A stretch of DNA of 64,000 bases from Cryobacterium arcticum (GTDB lineage Bacteria > Actinomycetota > Actinomycetes > Actinomycetales > Microbacteriaceae), in contig NZ_CP016282.1 of NCBI RefSeq assembly GCF_001679725.1, positions 1,860,001 through 1,924,000 on the forward strand, read 5' to 3'. The notes beneath the pieces are model-generated. The model made no database searches. It saw only the letters and a program-made list of their open reading frames with translations, and was not told the origin of the DNA. The position numbers and the translations under genes are program-made. Shown here piece by piece: positions 27,166 to 38,026 of the stretch. Position 1 is the first letter of the stretch; each line of letters starts with the position of its first letter.

Positions 27166-27687
27166 ATGACGGCACCCCATGCTCGTCAGTCACCGACTGC
27201 GCGGGGAGTTTTGTATGTGCATTCGGCACCGCGCGCCCTGTGCCCGCACGTGGAGTGGGCAGCCAGCCGAGCGCTCGACGAGGCGGTCAGTTTCGAGTGG
27301 AGCGCGCAGCCCGTGCTTCCCGGCGCCCAACGTGCCGAGTTCTACTGGGAGGGGGCGCCGGGAAGCGGAGCGGCCATCGCCTCCGAGCTGCTGGGCTGGG
27401 AGCACCTGAGGTTCGAGGTGACCGAGGATCCCGGCCCGGGCCGCGACGGCGGCCGCTGGGTGCACACCCCGGCCCTGGGCATCCACTTCGCCCAGACCGA
27501 CACGGCGGGCAACGTCGTGCTGCCCGAGAACCGGCTGCGGGCGGCCATGTCCACCGCGGGAACGGACCCGACCGCGCTGCAGCACGAGCTGCACCGGGTG
27601 CTCGGGCAGGCCTGGGACGACGAGTTGGAGGCGTTCCGGCACGCCGGTGACTTCTCGAGCGTGGTCTGGCTGCACCGCGCGGGCTGA
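27166..27687 (+). CDS. DUF3145 domain-containing protein
   Basis: A 173-residue protein of the actinobacterial DUF3145 family with unknown function. The family-typical run ARGVLYVHSAPRALCPHVEW is at residues 12-31. FYWEGAPGSGAAIASELLGWEHLRFEVTED and TPALGIHFAQTD-GN follow further on. No signal peptide or membrane span is present. ATG 27166 has AACGGAGA upstream. In other actinobacteria this gene is found near the fab cluster, as here, where it lies convergent to fabF. A 15-bp duplication spanning the stop codon provides a second in-frame TGA. Confidence 0.9.
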   Translation: MTAPHARQSPTARGVLYVHSAPRALCPHVEWAASRALDEAVSFEWSAQPVLPGAQRAEFYWEGAPGSGAAIASELLGWEHLRFEVTEDPGPGRDGGRWVHTPALGIHFAQTDTAGNVVLPENRLRAAMSTAGTDPTALQHELHRVLGQAWDDELEAFRHAGDFSSVVWLHRAG

Positions 27688-27711
27688 GACAGTGCGGGCT
27701 GAGACAGCGCG
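27679..27711. repeat. 15-bp tandem repeat across the DUF3145 stop codon
   Basis: GCGGGCTGAGACAGT (27679-27693) is repeated at 27694-27708 with one change, and a third copy begins. The DUF3145 stop TGA lies in the first copy and an identical in-frame TGA in the second. Confidence 0.85.
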
Positions 27712-27735
27712 TGCTGGGGCCGGGCGACTACGACA

Positions 27736-27772
27736 GAAGCCGGCCACCCGACCGTGGTCGGGCGCCGGCTTC
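27736..27772. terminator. Bidirectional hairpin between DUF3145 and fabF
   Basis: GAAGCCGGC (27736-27744) pairs with GCCGGCTTC (27764-27772), and inside them CCCGACC pairs with GGTCGGG. It lies between two convergent genes. No long T-tract is present, so termination efficiency is uncertain. Confidence 0.75.
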
Positions 27773-27789
27773 AGCGACGTGCGGGCGGG

Positions 27790-29025
27790 TTAGACCGACC
27801 GGAACGCGACGACGGCGTTGTGGCCGCCGAACCCGAACGAGTTGCTGATCGCCAGCAGGTCTCCGGCACCCAGTGCCCGGGGCGAGGTGACGACGTCCAG
27901 GGGAATGGCGGCATCCTGCTCGGTGAGGTTGATGGTCGGCGGAAGTATCCGCTCGGCCAGGGCCTTGACCGTGAACAGCGCCTCGATCGCGCCGGCGCCG
28001 CCGAGCAGGTGCCCGGTGGAGGCCTTGGTGGCCGACACGGGGATGCCCTCGAGCAGGTCGCCGAAGACGCGGCGCAGCGCGTTGTACTCGGCGATGTCGC
28101 CCACGGGCGTGCTGGTGGCGTGCGCGTTGATGTGCATCACGTCGGCCAGGTCGGCGCCGGCGTTCTGGATGGTCTGGATCATGGCGCGTGCCGCAGCGGA
28201 GCCCTCGGGGTCCGGCGCGGTGATGTGGTACGCGTCACTCGTGATCGAGCCGCCGAGCAGTTCCGCGTAGATGTGTGCGCCGCGGGCCAGGGCGTGCTCC
28301 TCGGTCTCCACGACCAGCGCAGCGGCGCCCTCACCGAGCACGAATCCGTCCCGGGTGACGTCGTAGGGGCGGGAGGCCGTTGCCGGGTCGTCGTTGCGCT
28401 TGGACAGCGCCTGCATGGCGGCGAAGGATGCGATGGGCAGCGGGTGGATGGCCGCCTCCGAACCGCCGGCGATGACGACGTCGGCGAGACCGGCCTGCAG
28501 GCGGTTGTAGGCATTCACGAGGGACTCGGTGCTCGAGGCGCAGGCGGACACCACGGTGGTGATGCCGGCGCGCGCGTGCAGGTCCATGCCGATGGCCGCT
28601 CCGGGGCCATTGGGCATGAGCATGGGAACCGTCATCGGCAGGACGCGGCGGGGGCCACGTTCGCGGAGGGTGTCCCAGGCGTCCAGCAGGGTCCAGACCC
28701 CGCCGATGCCGGTGGCCCAGTCCACGGCGAGCCGTTCGGGCTCGACCGCGGGCATGCCGGCATCGGCCCAGGCCTCACGGCCGGCGATGAGGGCGAACTG
28801 GCTGGACGGGTCGAGGCGCTTGGTCTCGTGGCGTGCGAGGACGTCGATGGGCTTGACCCGGGCCTGGGCGGCGAAGGTGATGGGGAGCGCGGTGCGCTCG
28901 ACCCACTCATAGTCGAGGGTGGATGCGCCGGACTCGCCGGCGAGGAGGGCGTTCCAGGAATCTGTGGCGGTCCCGCCGAGGGGGGAGGTGGCACCGAGAC
29001 CGGTGACAACGATTTTCTTGGTCAT
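27790..29025 (-). CDS. fabF: Beta-ketoacyl-ACP synthase II
   Basis: Elongates acyl-ACP with malonyl-ACP in fatty-acid synthesis type II. The Cys-His-His triad is present: Cys near residue 162 in VVSACASSTES, His in INAHATSTPVGD and His in STGHLLGGAGAIEA. The start MTKKIVVTGLGATSPLGG and the end ISNSFGFGGHNAVVAF are typical thiolase-fold condensing-enzyme ends. At 411 aa it is full length. It is the last gene of the fab cluster and is separated from acpP by a strong hairpin, so its level may be lower than that of ACP. Confidence 0.96.
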   Translation of the reverse strand: MTKKIVVTGLGATSPLGGTATDSWNALLAGESGASTLDYEWVERTALPITFAAQARVKPIDVLARHETKRLDPSSQFALIAGREAWADAGMPAVEPERLAVDWATGIGGVWTLLDAWDTLRERGPRRVLPMTVPMLMPNGPGAAIGMDLHARAGITTVVSACASSTESLVNAYNRLQAGLADVVIAGGSEAAIHPLPIASFAAMQALSKRNDDPATASRPYDVTRDGFVLGEGAAALVVETEEHALARGAHIYAELLGGSITSDAYHITAPDPEGSAAARAMIQTIQNAGADLADVMHINAHATSTPVGDIAEYNALRRVFGDLLEGIPVSATKASTGHLLGGAGAIEALFTVKALAERILPPTINLTEQDAAIPLDVVTSPRALGAGDLLAISNSFGFGGHNAVVAFRSV

Positions 29026-29104
29026 AACAACGACTCTCCGTCAAAACGAGCGCGAGTGAGAACGTACGCGAAACGAGGCAACGACCCCGGATGGAGCGTC
29101 CCTG

Positions 29105-29140
29105 GAAAACGGGCCGGCCGGCAGTTGCCAGCCGGCCCGT
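29105..29140 (-). terminator. Attenuating hairpin between acpP and fabF
   Basis: GCCGGCCCGT at 29131-29140 pairs perfectly with ACGGGCCGGC at 29109-29118. Read on the minus strand the stem is followed by TTTTCC. It lies after the acpP stop and before fabF, in the position of a partial terminator. Confidence 0.75.
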
Positions 29141-29152
29141 TCGGGCGTGGAC

Positions 29153-29401
29153 CTAGTCCTGGGCCTTGACGATGAACTCGACGGCGTCGCCGACGGTCTT
29201 GAGGTTCTTGACCTCTTCGTCGGGGATCTTGACGTCGAACTTTTCTTCAGCGTTGACGACGATGGTCATCATCGAGATGGAATCGATGTCCAGGTCGTCG
29301 GTGAACGACTTGTCCAGCTCAACCGTGTCGGTTGCGATGCCCGTCTCGTCGTTGATGAGCTCGGCCAGGCCGGCAAGAACTTCTTCGGTGGACAATGCCA
29401 T
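29153..29401 (-). CDS. acpP: Acyl carrier protein
   Basis: An 82-residue acidic carrier protein that shuttles acyl chains between Fab enzymes on a 4'-phosphopantetheine arm. The attachment serine is Ser41 in DLDIDSISMM; the following residue is Ile rather than the common Leu. The surrounding helices match ACP (STEEVLAGLAELINDETG, then AEEKFDVKIPDEEVKNLKTVGDAVEFI). ATG 29401 is preceded by AAGGAGAA on the minus strand, a strong Shine-Dalgarno consistent with very high expression. Longer in-frame starts into fabH are not credible. Confidence 0.97.
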   Translation of the reverse strand: MALSTEEVLAGLAELINDETGIATDTVELDKSFTDDLDIDSISMMTIVVNAEEKFDVKIPDEEVKNLKTVGDAVEFIVKAQD

Positions 29402-29463
29402 GGTGTTTTCTCCTTGAGGGTGTCTCGTTTGACCGAGATTCAGTTTAGATGGACAGAGGACAG

Positions 29464-30465
29464 CTACGGCAGCACAACCACCTGCGCGCCGTAAACCAGG
29501 CCGGCTCCGAAGCCGATCTGGAGGGCAAGACCACCGCTGAGCTCGGGGTGTTCCTCGAGCAGGCGGTGGGTGGCAAGGGGGATCGACGCGGCGGAGGTGT
29601 TCCCCGTCGTGGCGATGTCGCGGGCGATCACGACGGACTCCGGCAGCTTGAGCTGCTTGGCGAACTCGTCGACGATTCGCATGTTGGCCTGATGCGGGAT
29701 GAAGGCGGCCAGCTGGTCGGCCGTGATGCCGGCGGCCTCGAGGGTCTGCTTGGCGATCTTGGCCATATCCCAGACGGCCCAGCGGAAGACGGTCTGGCCT
29801 TCCTGGCGGAGCGTGGGCCACTCCTGCTCGCCGCGGCGGTACTCCTGCAGTGTGGCGTTCATGCCCACGGCGTCTGCGCGTCCGTCCGAACCCCAGACCG
29901 AGGCGGAGATGCCCGGGTACTCGCTCGGGCCGATGACCACGGCGCCGGCGCCGTCGCCGAGAAGGAACGAGATGCTGCGATCGGTGGGGTCGACCATGTC
30001 GGAGAGCTTCTCGGCGCCGATGACCAGCGCGTAGTGAGCCGCGCCGGACCGGATCAGGGCATCGGCCTGGGCGACGCCGTAGGCGTAGCCGGCGCAGGCG
30101 GCGTTGAGGTCGAAGGCGGCGGCCGGGACGGCGCCGATGCGGTCGGCGACCACGGCGGCCATCGACGGGGTCTGACGACCGTTGCTGATGGTGGCGATGA
30201 TGATCGCATCGATCTGGTCGGCGCGGATGCCGCTCTTCTCGACGGCCTCCAGGGCCGCCGTCGTGGCGAGATCGACCGCGAGCACGTCCTGGCTGGCCCG
30301 GGTGCGGGTGATGATTCCGGTGCGCTGCTGGATCCACTCGTCGGAGGAGTCGATCGGGCCGACCAGGTCGTCGTTGGGGACGACGAGGTCGCCGCGGGCG
30401 GCGCCCACAGAGAGGATGCGGGTGTACTGGGCGCCCTGCGACTGCAGGAGTTGTGGCTGGGTCAT
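29464..30465 (-). CDS. fabH: Beta-ketoacyl-ACP synthase III
   Basis: Initiates fatty-acid synthesis by condensing an acyl-CoA primer with malonyl-ACP. In actinobacteria it usually prefers branched primers. The 333-residue protein shows the catalytic Cys in FDLNAACAGYAYGV near residue 124, His in AFIPHQANMRIVDE near 257 and Asn in ATTGNTSAASIPLA near 287. The N-terminus DSSDEWIQQRTGIITR is typical. The start ATG 30465 is preceded by GGAAGAG on the minus strand. It lies between fabD and acpP. Confidence 0.96.
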   Translation of the reverse strand: MTQPQLLQSQGAQYTRILSVGAARGDLVVPNDDLVGPIDSSDEWIQQRTGIITRTRASQDVLAVDLATTAALEAVEKSGIRADQIDAIIIATISNGRQTPSMAAVVADRIGAVPAAAFDLNAACAGYAYGVAQADALIRSGAAHYALVIGAEKLSDMVDPTDRSISFLLGDGAGAVVIGPSEYPGISASVWGSDGRADAVGMNATLQEYRRGEQEWPTLRQEGQTVFRWAVWDMAKIAKQTLEAAGITADQLAAFIPHQANMRIVDEFAKQLKLPESVVIARDIATTGNTSAASIPLATHRLLEEHPELSGGLALQIGFGAGLVYGAQVVVLP

Positions 30466-30494
30466 TCGTCTCTTCCGGTGGCGACTGGGCTGAT

Positions 30495-31415
30495 TCAGGC
30501 CTGGTGGTCGATCAGTTCGTATGCGGCAGGCAGATCGTCCGGGGTCTTGATGGCCACGCTCGGGATGCCCCGCAGGGCGCGTTTGGCCAGTCCGACGAGG
30601 GCGCCGGCGGGGGCGACCTCGATGATTCCGGTGACGCCGGCGTCGGTGAACGCCTGCATGCACAGGTCCCACCGTACCGGCGACGAGACCTGGCCGACGA
30701 GAAGTTCGACGAAGCGCGCGCCGTTGGCGACCGACGTGCCGTCCCGGTTGGTCCAGAGCGGAAGGGTCGGATTCTGCGGTGAGAGGGTGCGCGACACCGC
30801 GTCCAGGTGCTGCACGGCGGGCAGCATGTGGCGGGTGTGGAACGCGCCGGCGACCTGCAGGGGAATGACCCTGGCCTTGGCCGGGGGTTCGGCGGCGAGG
30901 GCCGCGAGAGCGTCGAGGGATCCGGCGACGACGATCTGGCCGCCCCCGTTGAAGTTGGCCGGTTCGAGGTCGAGCTCGGCGAGGCGGGCGAGCAGTTCGG
31001 CCTCGTCACCGCCGAGGACCGCGCTCATACCGGTCGGCGTGAGGGCGGCGGCGGCCTTCATGGCCCGGCCACGCTCGCCGACGAAGGTGAGCGCGTCGGT
31101 ACTGCCGAGCACTCCGGCTCCGACGGCCGCGGTGATCTCGCCGACCGAGTGGCCCGCGATGCCGCCGATGCCCTCCCGGCGGCCGTCGGCGAAGAGGGCG
31201 TCCAGGGCCAGCAGGCCGGCCGCCACGATGAGGGGCTGGGCGATCGCCGTGTCGCGGATGGTGTCCGCGTCGCTGACGGTCCCCGCGGTGACGAGGTCGG
31301 TGCCGGACGGGGCGGACATGGCCGCGAGACGGTCGGCGAAGTCAGGGTTCTGCAACCACGGCTCGAGGAATCCGGGCGTTTGTGAGCCTTGACCGGGGCA
31401 GACGACAACAATCAT
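30495..31415 (-). CDS. fabD: Malonyl-CoA:ACP transacylase
   Basis: Transfers malonyl from CoA to ACP. The 306-residue protein begins MIVVVCPGQGSQTPGFLEPW and contains the nucleophile motif IAGHSVGEITAAV (Ser near residue 89). The catalytic His lies in QVAGAFHTRHML. The usual Q-x-x-x-N-x region is the stretch DTAIAQPLIVAAGLL. ATG 31415 has CTTAGGAA upstream. It heads the fabD-fabH-acpP-fabF unit. The 141-base gap to the fasR stop is the probable promoter region and should hold the FasR binding site. Confidence 0.96.
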   Translation of the reverse strand: MIVVVCPGQGSQTPGFLEPWLQNPDFADRLAAMSAPSGTDLVTAGTVSDADTIRDTAIAQPLIVAAGLLALDALFADGRREGIGGIAGHSVGEITAAVGAGVLGSTDALTFVGERGRAMKAAAALTPTGMSAVLGGDEAELLARLAELDLEPANFNGGGQIVVAGSLDALAALAAEPPAKARVIPLQVAGAFHTRHMLPAVQHLDAVSRTLSPQNPTLPLWTNRDGTSVANGARFVELLVGQVSSPVRWDLCMQAFTDAGVTGIIEVAPAGALVGLAKRALRGIPSVAIKTPDDLPAAYELIDHQA

Positions 31416-31506
31416 TTCCTAAGTCTCCCAACTCGGAACAGACGGGGGGTGTGGATAATCTACCGAGTATCCGCCAGACGTTTGTCCGGAAACGCAAACG
31501 GCGGCA

Positions 31507-31558
31507 CTGTCGCCCCGGCTCTGTCGCCCCGGCTCTGTCGCCCCGGCTCTGTCGCCTC
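31507..31558. repeat. 14-bp tandem repeat, 3.7 copies, at the 3' end of fasR
   Basis: CTGTCGCCCCGGCT is repeated exactly at 31507-31520, 31521-31534 and 31535-31548, with a partial fourth copy to 31558. The last bases overlap the fasR stop codon (minus strand, 31557-31559). The array separates the fasR coding end from the fabD promoter region. Confidence 0.9.
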
Positions 31559-32759
31559 AGCGTCGCCGGGTCGATCCGTCGTGGTCGCTGATCGACCCGA
31601 TGATGAGCGCTGCCTGCAGGATCAGGGCTTCCCTGGCTCCCGTGGCGTCGTAGCCGATGACTTCGGAGACCCGTTTGAGCCGGTAGCGGACGGTGTTGGG
31701 ATGCACGAACAGTTCCCGCGCCGTGGCCTCGAGCGACCGGCCGTTGTCGAGGTAGCACCACAGGGTGGTGAGCAGCTCCGTGGAGTGCGCCTGCAGGGGG
31801 CGGTAGATGCGATGGATGAGGGTCGCCCGGGCCAGCGGGTCGCCGGCGAGGGCGCGTTCGGGAAGCAGGTCGTCGGCCTGCACGGGCCGGGGCGCGTTCC
31901 GCCAGGACCGGGCGACGGCGAAACCGGCCAGGGCGGCCTTGGCGCTCTTGGAGGCGTCGACGAGGTTGGGCACCTCGTGTCCGAGCACGAGATGGCCGGG
32001 CCCGAAGCTGGGCTCGAGTTGCAGGGCGATGTCCAGGAAGGTCAGTGCCGGCGGGCCGGTCGCCTCGTCGGAGTCCTGCACGGTGGGGTGGGCCCGGCCG
32101 ATGACCAGGACCAGCCGGTTGCCCTGCACCCCGATGAGCACGTCGGCGGTCATGTGCCGGGCTGACCGGCGTAACTGGTCGACGTCGAGCATCTTGGGGG
32201 TGGTGCCGACGAGCACGCAGACCTCGCCGTGACCGTGCCAGCCCAGGGCCGCGATGCGGCTGGGCAGCTCGTCGTCGTACTCGCCGGACAGGATCGAGTC
32301 CACCACGAGGGCCTCGAGCCTGGCGTCCCAGAGCCCGCGTGCCTCGGCGGCGCGGGCGTAGACATCCGCCGCGCCGAAGGCGATCTCGCGGGAGTACAGC
32401 AGGATCGCTTCGCGCAGCGTTTCGGAGCCGTCCTTGACGCGCTCCTCGACGACCTCGACGGTGACCCGGATCAGCTGCAGGGTCTGCTGCAGGCTCACCG
32501 AGCGGAGCAGCTCCCGGGGTGCTGCGCCGAAGACGTCCGCGGCGATCCACGGGGTGGACCGGGGATCGTCGTACCAGGAGATGAAGGAGGTGATGCCGGC
32601 CTGGGCCACCAGGCCGACGGCGGACCGCCGCCCTGGTGGCATATCGCCATACCAGGGCAGCGTGTCCTCGAGTCGTTTCAGCGTCGCCGTGGACAACTCA
32701 CCTGAAATCGTGCGCAACCAGGTGAGGGTCTGTTCCTTTGTCTTCGGCGCCGGTGCCAC
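31557..32759 (-). CDS. fasR: PucR-type regulator of fatty-acid synthesis (FasR-like)
   Basis: A 400-residue regulator of the PucR/CdaR architecture. It has a GGDEF-like/ligand-binding middle region and a C-terminal helix-turn-helix, TARELFVHPNTVRYRLKRVSEVIG near residue 365. In Streptomyces coelicolor, FasR lies directly upstream of fabD-fabH-acpP-fabF and activates them. The gene order here is identical, so the same role is likely. GTG 32759 starts 7 bases after the aceE stop on the same strand, suggesting co-transcription with pyruvate dehydrogenase. Only the neighbourhood and fold support the specific name. Confidence 0.88.
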   Translation of the reverse strand: MAPAPKTKEQTLTWLRTISGELSTATLKRLEDTLPWYGDMPPGRRSAVGLVAQAGITSFISWYDDPRSTPWIAADVFGAAPRELLRSVSLQQTLQLIRVTVEVVEERVKDGSETLREAILLYSREIAFGAADVYARAAEARGLWDARLEALVVDSILSGEYDDELPSRIAALGWHGHGEVCVLVGTTPKMLDVDQLRRSARHMTADVLIGVQGNRLVLVIGRAHPTVQDSDEATGPPALTFLDIALQLEPSFGPGHLVLGHEVPNLVDASKSAKAALAGFAVARSWRNAPRPVQADDLLPERALAGDPLARATLIHRIYRPLQAHSTELLTTLWCYLDNGRSLEATARELFVHPNTVRYRLKRVSEVIGYDATGAREALILQAALIIGSISDHDGSTRRR

Positions 32760-32766
32760 GGGTCAG

Positions 32767-35493
<2,727 letters not shown>

Positions 35494-35596
35494 ACTCGAC
35501 CTCTTTCTGTAGGGCAGATCGTGTGGGGGAAGGATCATGCCTGGTTAGGCGTGCCGGACACAGCCCGGCCGGGTCACGACCGAAAGGCACCACGTC

Positions 35597-35602
35597 AGCC
35601 TA
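35597..35602 (-). promoter_or_regulatory. Candidate aceE -10
   Basis: TAGGCT on the minus strand, about 104 bases upstream of the aceE GTG, would give a leader of roughly 95 bases. The 286-base divergent region 35494-35779 otherwise holds only GC-rich short hairpins and the peroxiredoxin promoter; I see no gene in it. Confidence 0.35.
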
Positions 35603-35722
35603 GTGATTCTTGCTGGGAAGCGTGCACGGGACGGGGCGTGTTCGCCGGTGGCACGTCCACGACCGACGAACCGGGGACACCCCGGGCGGATCGTCCGGGT
35701 TGGAGCGCCCGGGTTCGGCAGC

Positions 35723-35728
35723 TAGGCT
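35723..35728 (+). promoter_or_regulatory. Candidate peroxiredoxin -10
   Basis: TAGGCT lies 52 bases before the peroxiredoxin ATG. The predicted leader of about 45 bases carries the Shine-Dalgarno GGGAAGGA. Confidence 0.4.
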
Positions 35729-35779
35729 GTCCCCCCGTATTCAGCCATCGTTTCCCGGTGGCCGGGAAGGACACGCACC

Positions 35780-36265
35780 ATGGCACTGGAGAACGACACC
35801 CAGGCTCCGGATTTCGAACTCGTCAGTCAATTCGGCGAGACCATTCAACTCAGCCGCTACCGAGGCGAGAAGTCGGTCGCCCTGGTCTTCTTCCCCCTCG
35901 CGTTCTCCGGAATCTGCAGCGGTGAGCTGTGCGAGCTGCGGGACAATCTGGGCCTCTTCGCCGACAACAGCGTCGAGCTCATCGGTATCTCGGTCGACTC
36001 GCGGCACACCCTGCGGGCGTGGGGAGAGCAGCAGGGCTACGGTTTCACGCTGCTCGCCGACTTCTGGCCGCACGGGTCTGTCGCGAAGGAGTACGGGGTG
36101 TTCCTCGAGGACAAGGGCTTCGCCAACCGGGCGACGTTCCTCATCGACACGAACGGCATCATCCGGGCGAGCTTCATCACCGCGCCGGGGCAGGCCCGTT
36201 CGCTCGAGGCCTACCGCGCGGCCCTGGACGAACTGCATCCGGCGCCGTCGTTTTCCGGCAGCTGA
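35780..36265 (+). CDS. AhpE-like peroxiredoxin
   Basis: A thiol peroxidase of 161 aa in the AhpE/Bcp branch, reducing peroxides in the cytosol. The active site FFPLAFSGICSGELCELRD places the peroxidatic Cys near residue 46. The motif resembles mycobacterial AhpE (PLAFTGIC), but a second Cys five residues later (C-S-G-E-L-C) matches the resolving position of PrxQ/Bcp enzymes. An intramolecular disulfide mechanism is therefore possible. GGGAAGGA lies 8 bases upstream of the ATG. It is monocistronic between aceE and tRNA-Val. Confidence 0.92.
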   Translation: MALENDTQAPDFELVSQFGETIQLSRYRGEKSVALVFFPLAFSGICSGELCELRDNLGLFADNSVELIGISVDSRHTLRAWGEQQGYGFTLLADFWPHGSVAKEYGVFLEDKGFANRATFLIDTNGIIRASFITAPGQARSLEAYRAALDELHPAPSFSGS

Positions 36266-36312
36266 CGTTGTGTCGTAGGCTTGTTCCATCCTGACCCGGT
36301 TCGTTCCGGTCG

Positions 36313-36385
36313 GGGCCTTTAGCTCAGTTGGTAGAGCGCCACGTTTACACCGTGGATGTCATCGGTTCGAGCCCGGTAGGGCCCA
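36313..36385 (+). tRNA. tRNA-Val (TAC)
   Basis: A 73-base cloverleaf. The acceptor GGGCCTT pairs with AGGGCCC (one G-U), discriminator A. The D-arm is AGCTCAGTTGGTAGAGC and the anticodon loop TTTACAC with anticodon TAC. The T-arm has GGTTCGAGCCC. No CCA is encoded. A short run of five T follows a few bases later. Confidence 0.96.
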
Positions 36386-36499
36386 CACTTTTTGTAGAGT
36401 TCCCACACCGTTGTTCCACACCCGGGCCCGGTGGGCCCGGCGGTTGCGAGGTCACCATGGCATCACGGCAGGAGACGGCCGCCCAGGTCGAGGGTGCTC

Positions 36500-37225
36500 A
36501 TGTCTGATCGCCTGGCCTTCGGGGCCGCCGTCGAGGAGCTGTCGCTCGCCTTCGAACGCCGCACCAGTCTGTGCCGCCCGTTCCTGCGGGTGCTGCCCGT
36601 CACCGGCGCCGCCATCTCCACGCTCGGCCCGCCGTTCGGCTCCGAGACGCTCTGCGCCAGCGACGCCCAAGCGGCCCGGCTCGACGAACTGCAGTTCGAC
36701 CTCGGCGAGGGCCCATGCTGGGATGCGCTGACCCACCGCCGTCCGGTGCTCAGCGGGGATTTCCGCACCGACGACACCCGCTGGCCGCTGTTCACCGAAG
36801 CGCTCGGGGCCGCCGAGGTGGGGTCGCTTTTCGCGTTCCCGCTGGCCCTGGGCAGCCTCAATATCGGCGCCGTGGACCTGTACAGCCGGCAGCCGGCCAC
36901 GCTGACCGATGTCCAGGTGGGCGATGCCACGACCCTGGCGACAATCTGCGCCCGGCAGGTGCTCCGCCGCAGCCTGGCGGACCAGCCCCAACCGGGCCCT
37001 GACGACGACGGCGACGGCTTCTCCCGCCGGGAGGTGCACCAGGCCACCGGAATGGTCCTCGCCCAACTCGGGGTGAGCGCGGCCGACGCACACCTGGTCA
37101 TCACGGGCTACGCTTTCGCGCGGGGCCGTACGGTCCGTGAGGTCGCGGCCGACATCGTGGCCAGGCGATTGGATTTCGCCGATGAGTGGGCATCCCCGTC
37201 TGGGCCCTCGTCCGACTCATTATGA
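36500..37225 (+). CDS. GAF-ANTAR domain protein 1
   Basis: A 241-residue signalling protein. The N-terminal GAF domain (about residues 5-150) contains LDELQFDLGEGPCWDAL and RPVLSGDFRTDDTRWPLF. The C-terminal ANTAR domain (about 170-230) has VHQATGMVLAQLGVSAADAHLVI and FARGRTVREVAADIVARRLDF. ANTAR domains bind paired hexaloop RNA hairpins to prevent transcription termination; GAF senses an unknown signal. ATG 36500 follows CGAGGGTGCTC. A similar protein is encoded 7 bases downstream, so the two are likely paralogues in one operon. Confidence 0.9.
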   Translation: MSDRLAFGAAVEELSLAFERRTSLCRPFLRVLPVTGAAISTLGPPFGSETLCASDAQAARLDELQFDLGEGPCWDALTHRRPVLSGDFRTDDTRWPLFTEALGAAEVGSLFAFPLALGSLNIGAVDLYSRQPATLTDVQVGDATTLATICARQVLRRSLADQPQPGPDDDGDGFSRREVHQATGMVLAQLGVSAADAHLVITGYAFARGRTVREVAADIVARRLDFADEWASPSGPSSDSL

Positions 37226-37232
37226 TGGAGTG

Positions 37233-37943
37233 ATGGCAACAAAGACCCGTGAAGGCCAGCTCGTCGAGGCCTTCGTGACACTGGCCGACACGCTCGTCGT
37301 CGGGTACGACCTCCTTGATCTGCTGCACTCCTTGGTCTCCAAGTGCGTGCCGCTGTTCGAAGCCTCCGCGGCCGGCATCATCCTCACCGACGAGGAGGAA
37401 TTCGAAGTCGTCGCGTCCACCAACGAACGCAGCCGGCTGGTCGAGATCCTGCAGCTGCGCAGCGGCAGCGGCCCGTGCGTGGAAAGTGTCATCACCGGCC
37501 ACTCCGTCTCCGTGCCCGACATCGACGCATCCGGCCCCAAATGGCCCCGTTTCCGGCACGGCGCCCTCGAGCAGGGCTTCGGATCCATGTTCTCCGTGCC
37601 GATGCGCCTGCGCGCGACGACCATCGGCTCCCTCAACCTTTTCTGGGAACGTACCGGCGGGCTGCCCGAGGAGGACTCGCCGACGGTGCAGGCCCTCGCC
37701 GACGTCGCCACCATCGGGATCCTGCAGGAGCGGGCGTTGCGGGAAAGCGATGTCGCCCGCCAGCAGCTGCAGTACGCGCTGAGCAGCCGCGTGGTCATCG
37801 AGCAGGCGAAGGGCGTTGTGGCCTACACCCGCGGGGCCAGTATGGACGAGGCGTTCACCCTCATTCGCACGCATGCGCGGTCGAACGGCGTGCCGCTGGC
37901 CGACGTCGCCGCGCAAATCGTGAGCGGCGACCTCGCGCTCTGA
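37233..37943 (+). CDS. GAF-ANTAR domain protein 2
   Basis: A 236-residue paralogue of the preceding gene. GAF region: EASAAGIILTDEEEFEVVAST and GSGPCVESVITGHSVSVPDID. ANTAR region: SSRVVIEQAKGVVAYTRGASMDEAFTLI in two parts, followed by VPLADVAAQIVSGDL, with the conserved Ala/Lys-Gly positions present. Predicted to be an RNA-binding antiterminator controlled by the GAF ligand. ATG 37233 follows a GGAG only two bases away and could also be GTG 37230. The short gap to gene 1 suggests coupling. Confidence 0.9.
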   Translation: MATKTREGQLVEAFVTLADTLVVGYDLLDLLHSLVSKCVPLFEASAAGIILTDEEEFEVVASTNERSRLVEILQLRSGSGPCVESVITGHSVSVPDIDASGPKWPRFRHGALEQGFGSMFSVPMRLRATTIGSLNLFWERTGGLPEEDSPTVQALADVATIGILQERALRESDVARQQLQYALSSRVVIEQAKGVVAYTRGASMDEAFTLIRTHARSNGVPLADVAAQIVSGDLAL

Positions 37944-38026
37944 CGGTCACCGTCGTAGAATCGCTCGTAGAGCCCCAGACCCCGGCTTCACGACCGAGTT
38001 GTCACGTGAACCAGCAGGGGTGCGCC

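Noticed and set aside
29402..30337. N-terminal extension of the acpP frame
   Set aside because: It lies inside fabH in another frame; the 82-residue ACP with a strong Shine-Dalgarno is complete.
31507..31558. CRISPR-like repeat array
   Set aside because: The 14-bp units are directly abutting with no spacers, so this is a simple tandem repeat; no cas genes are present.
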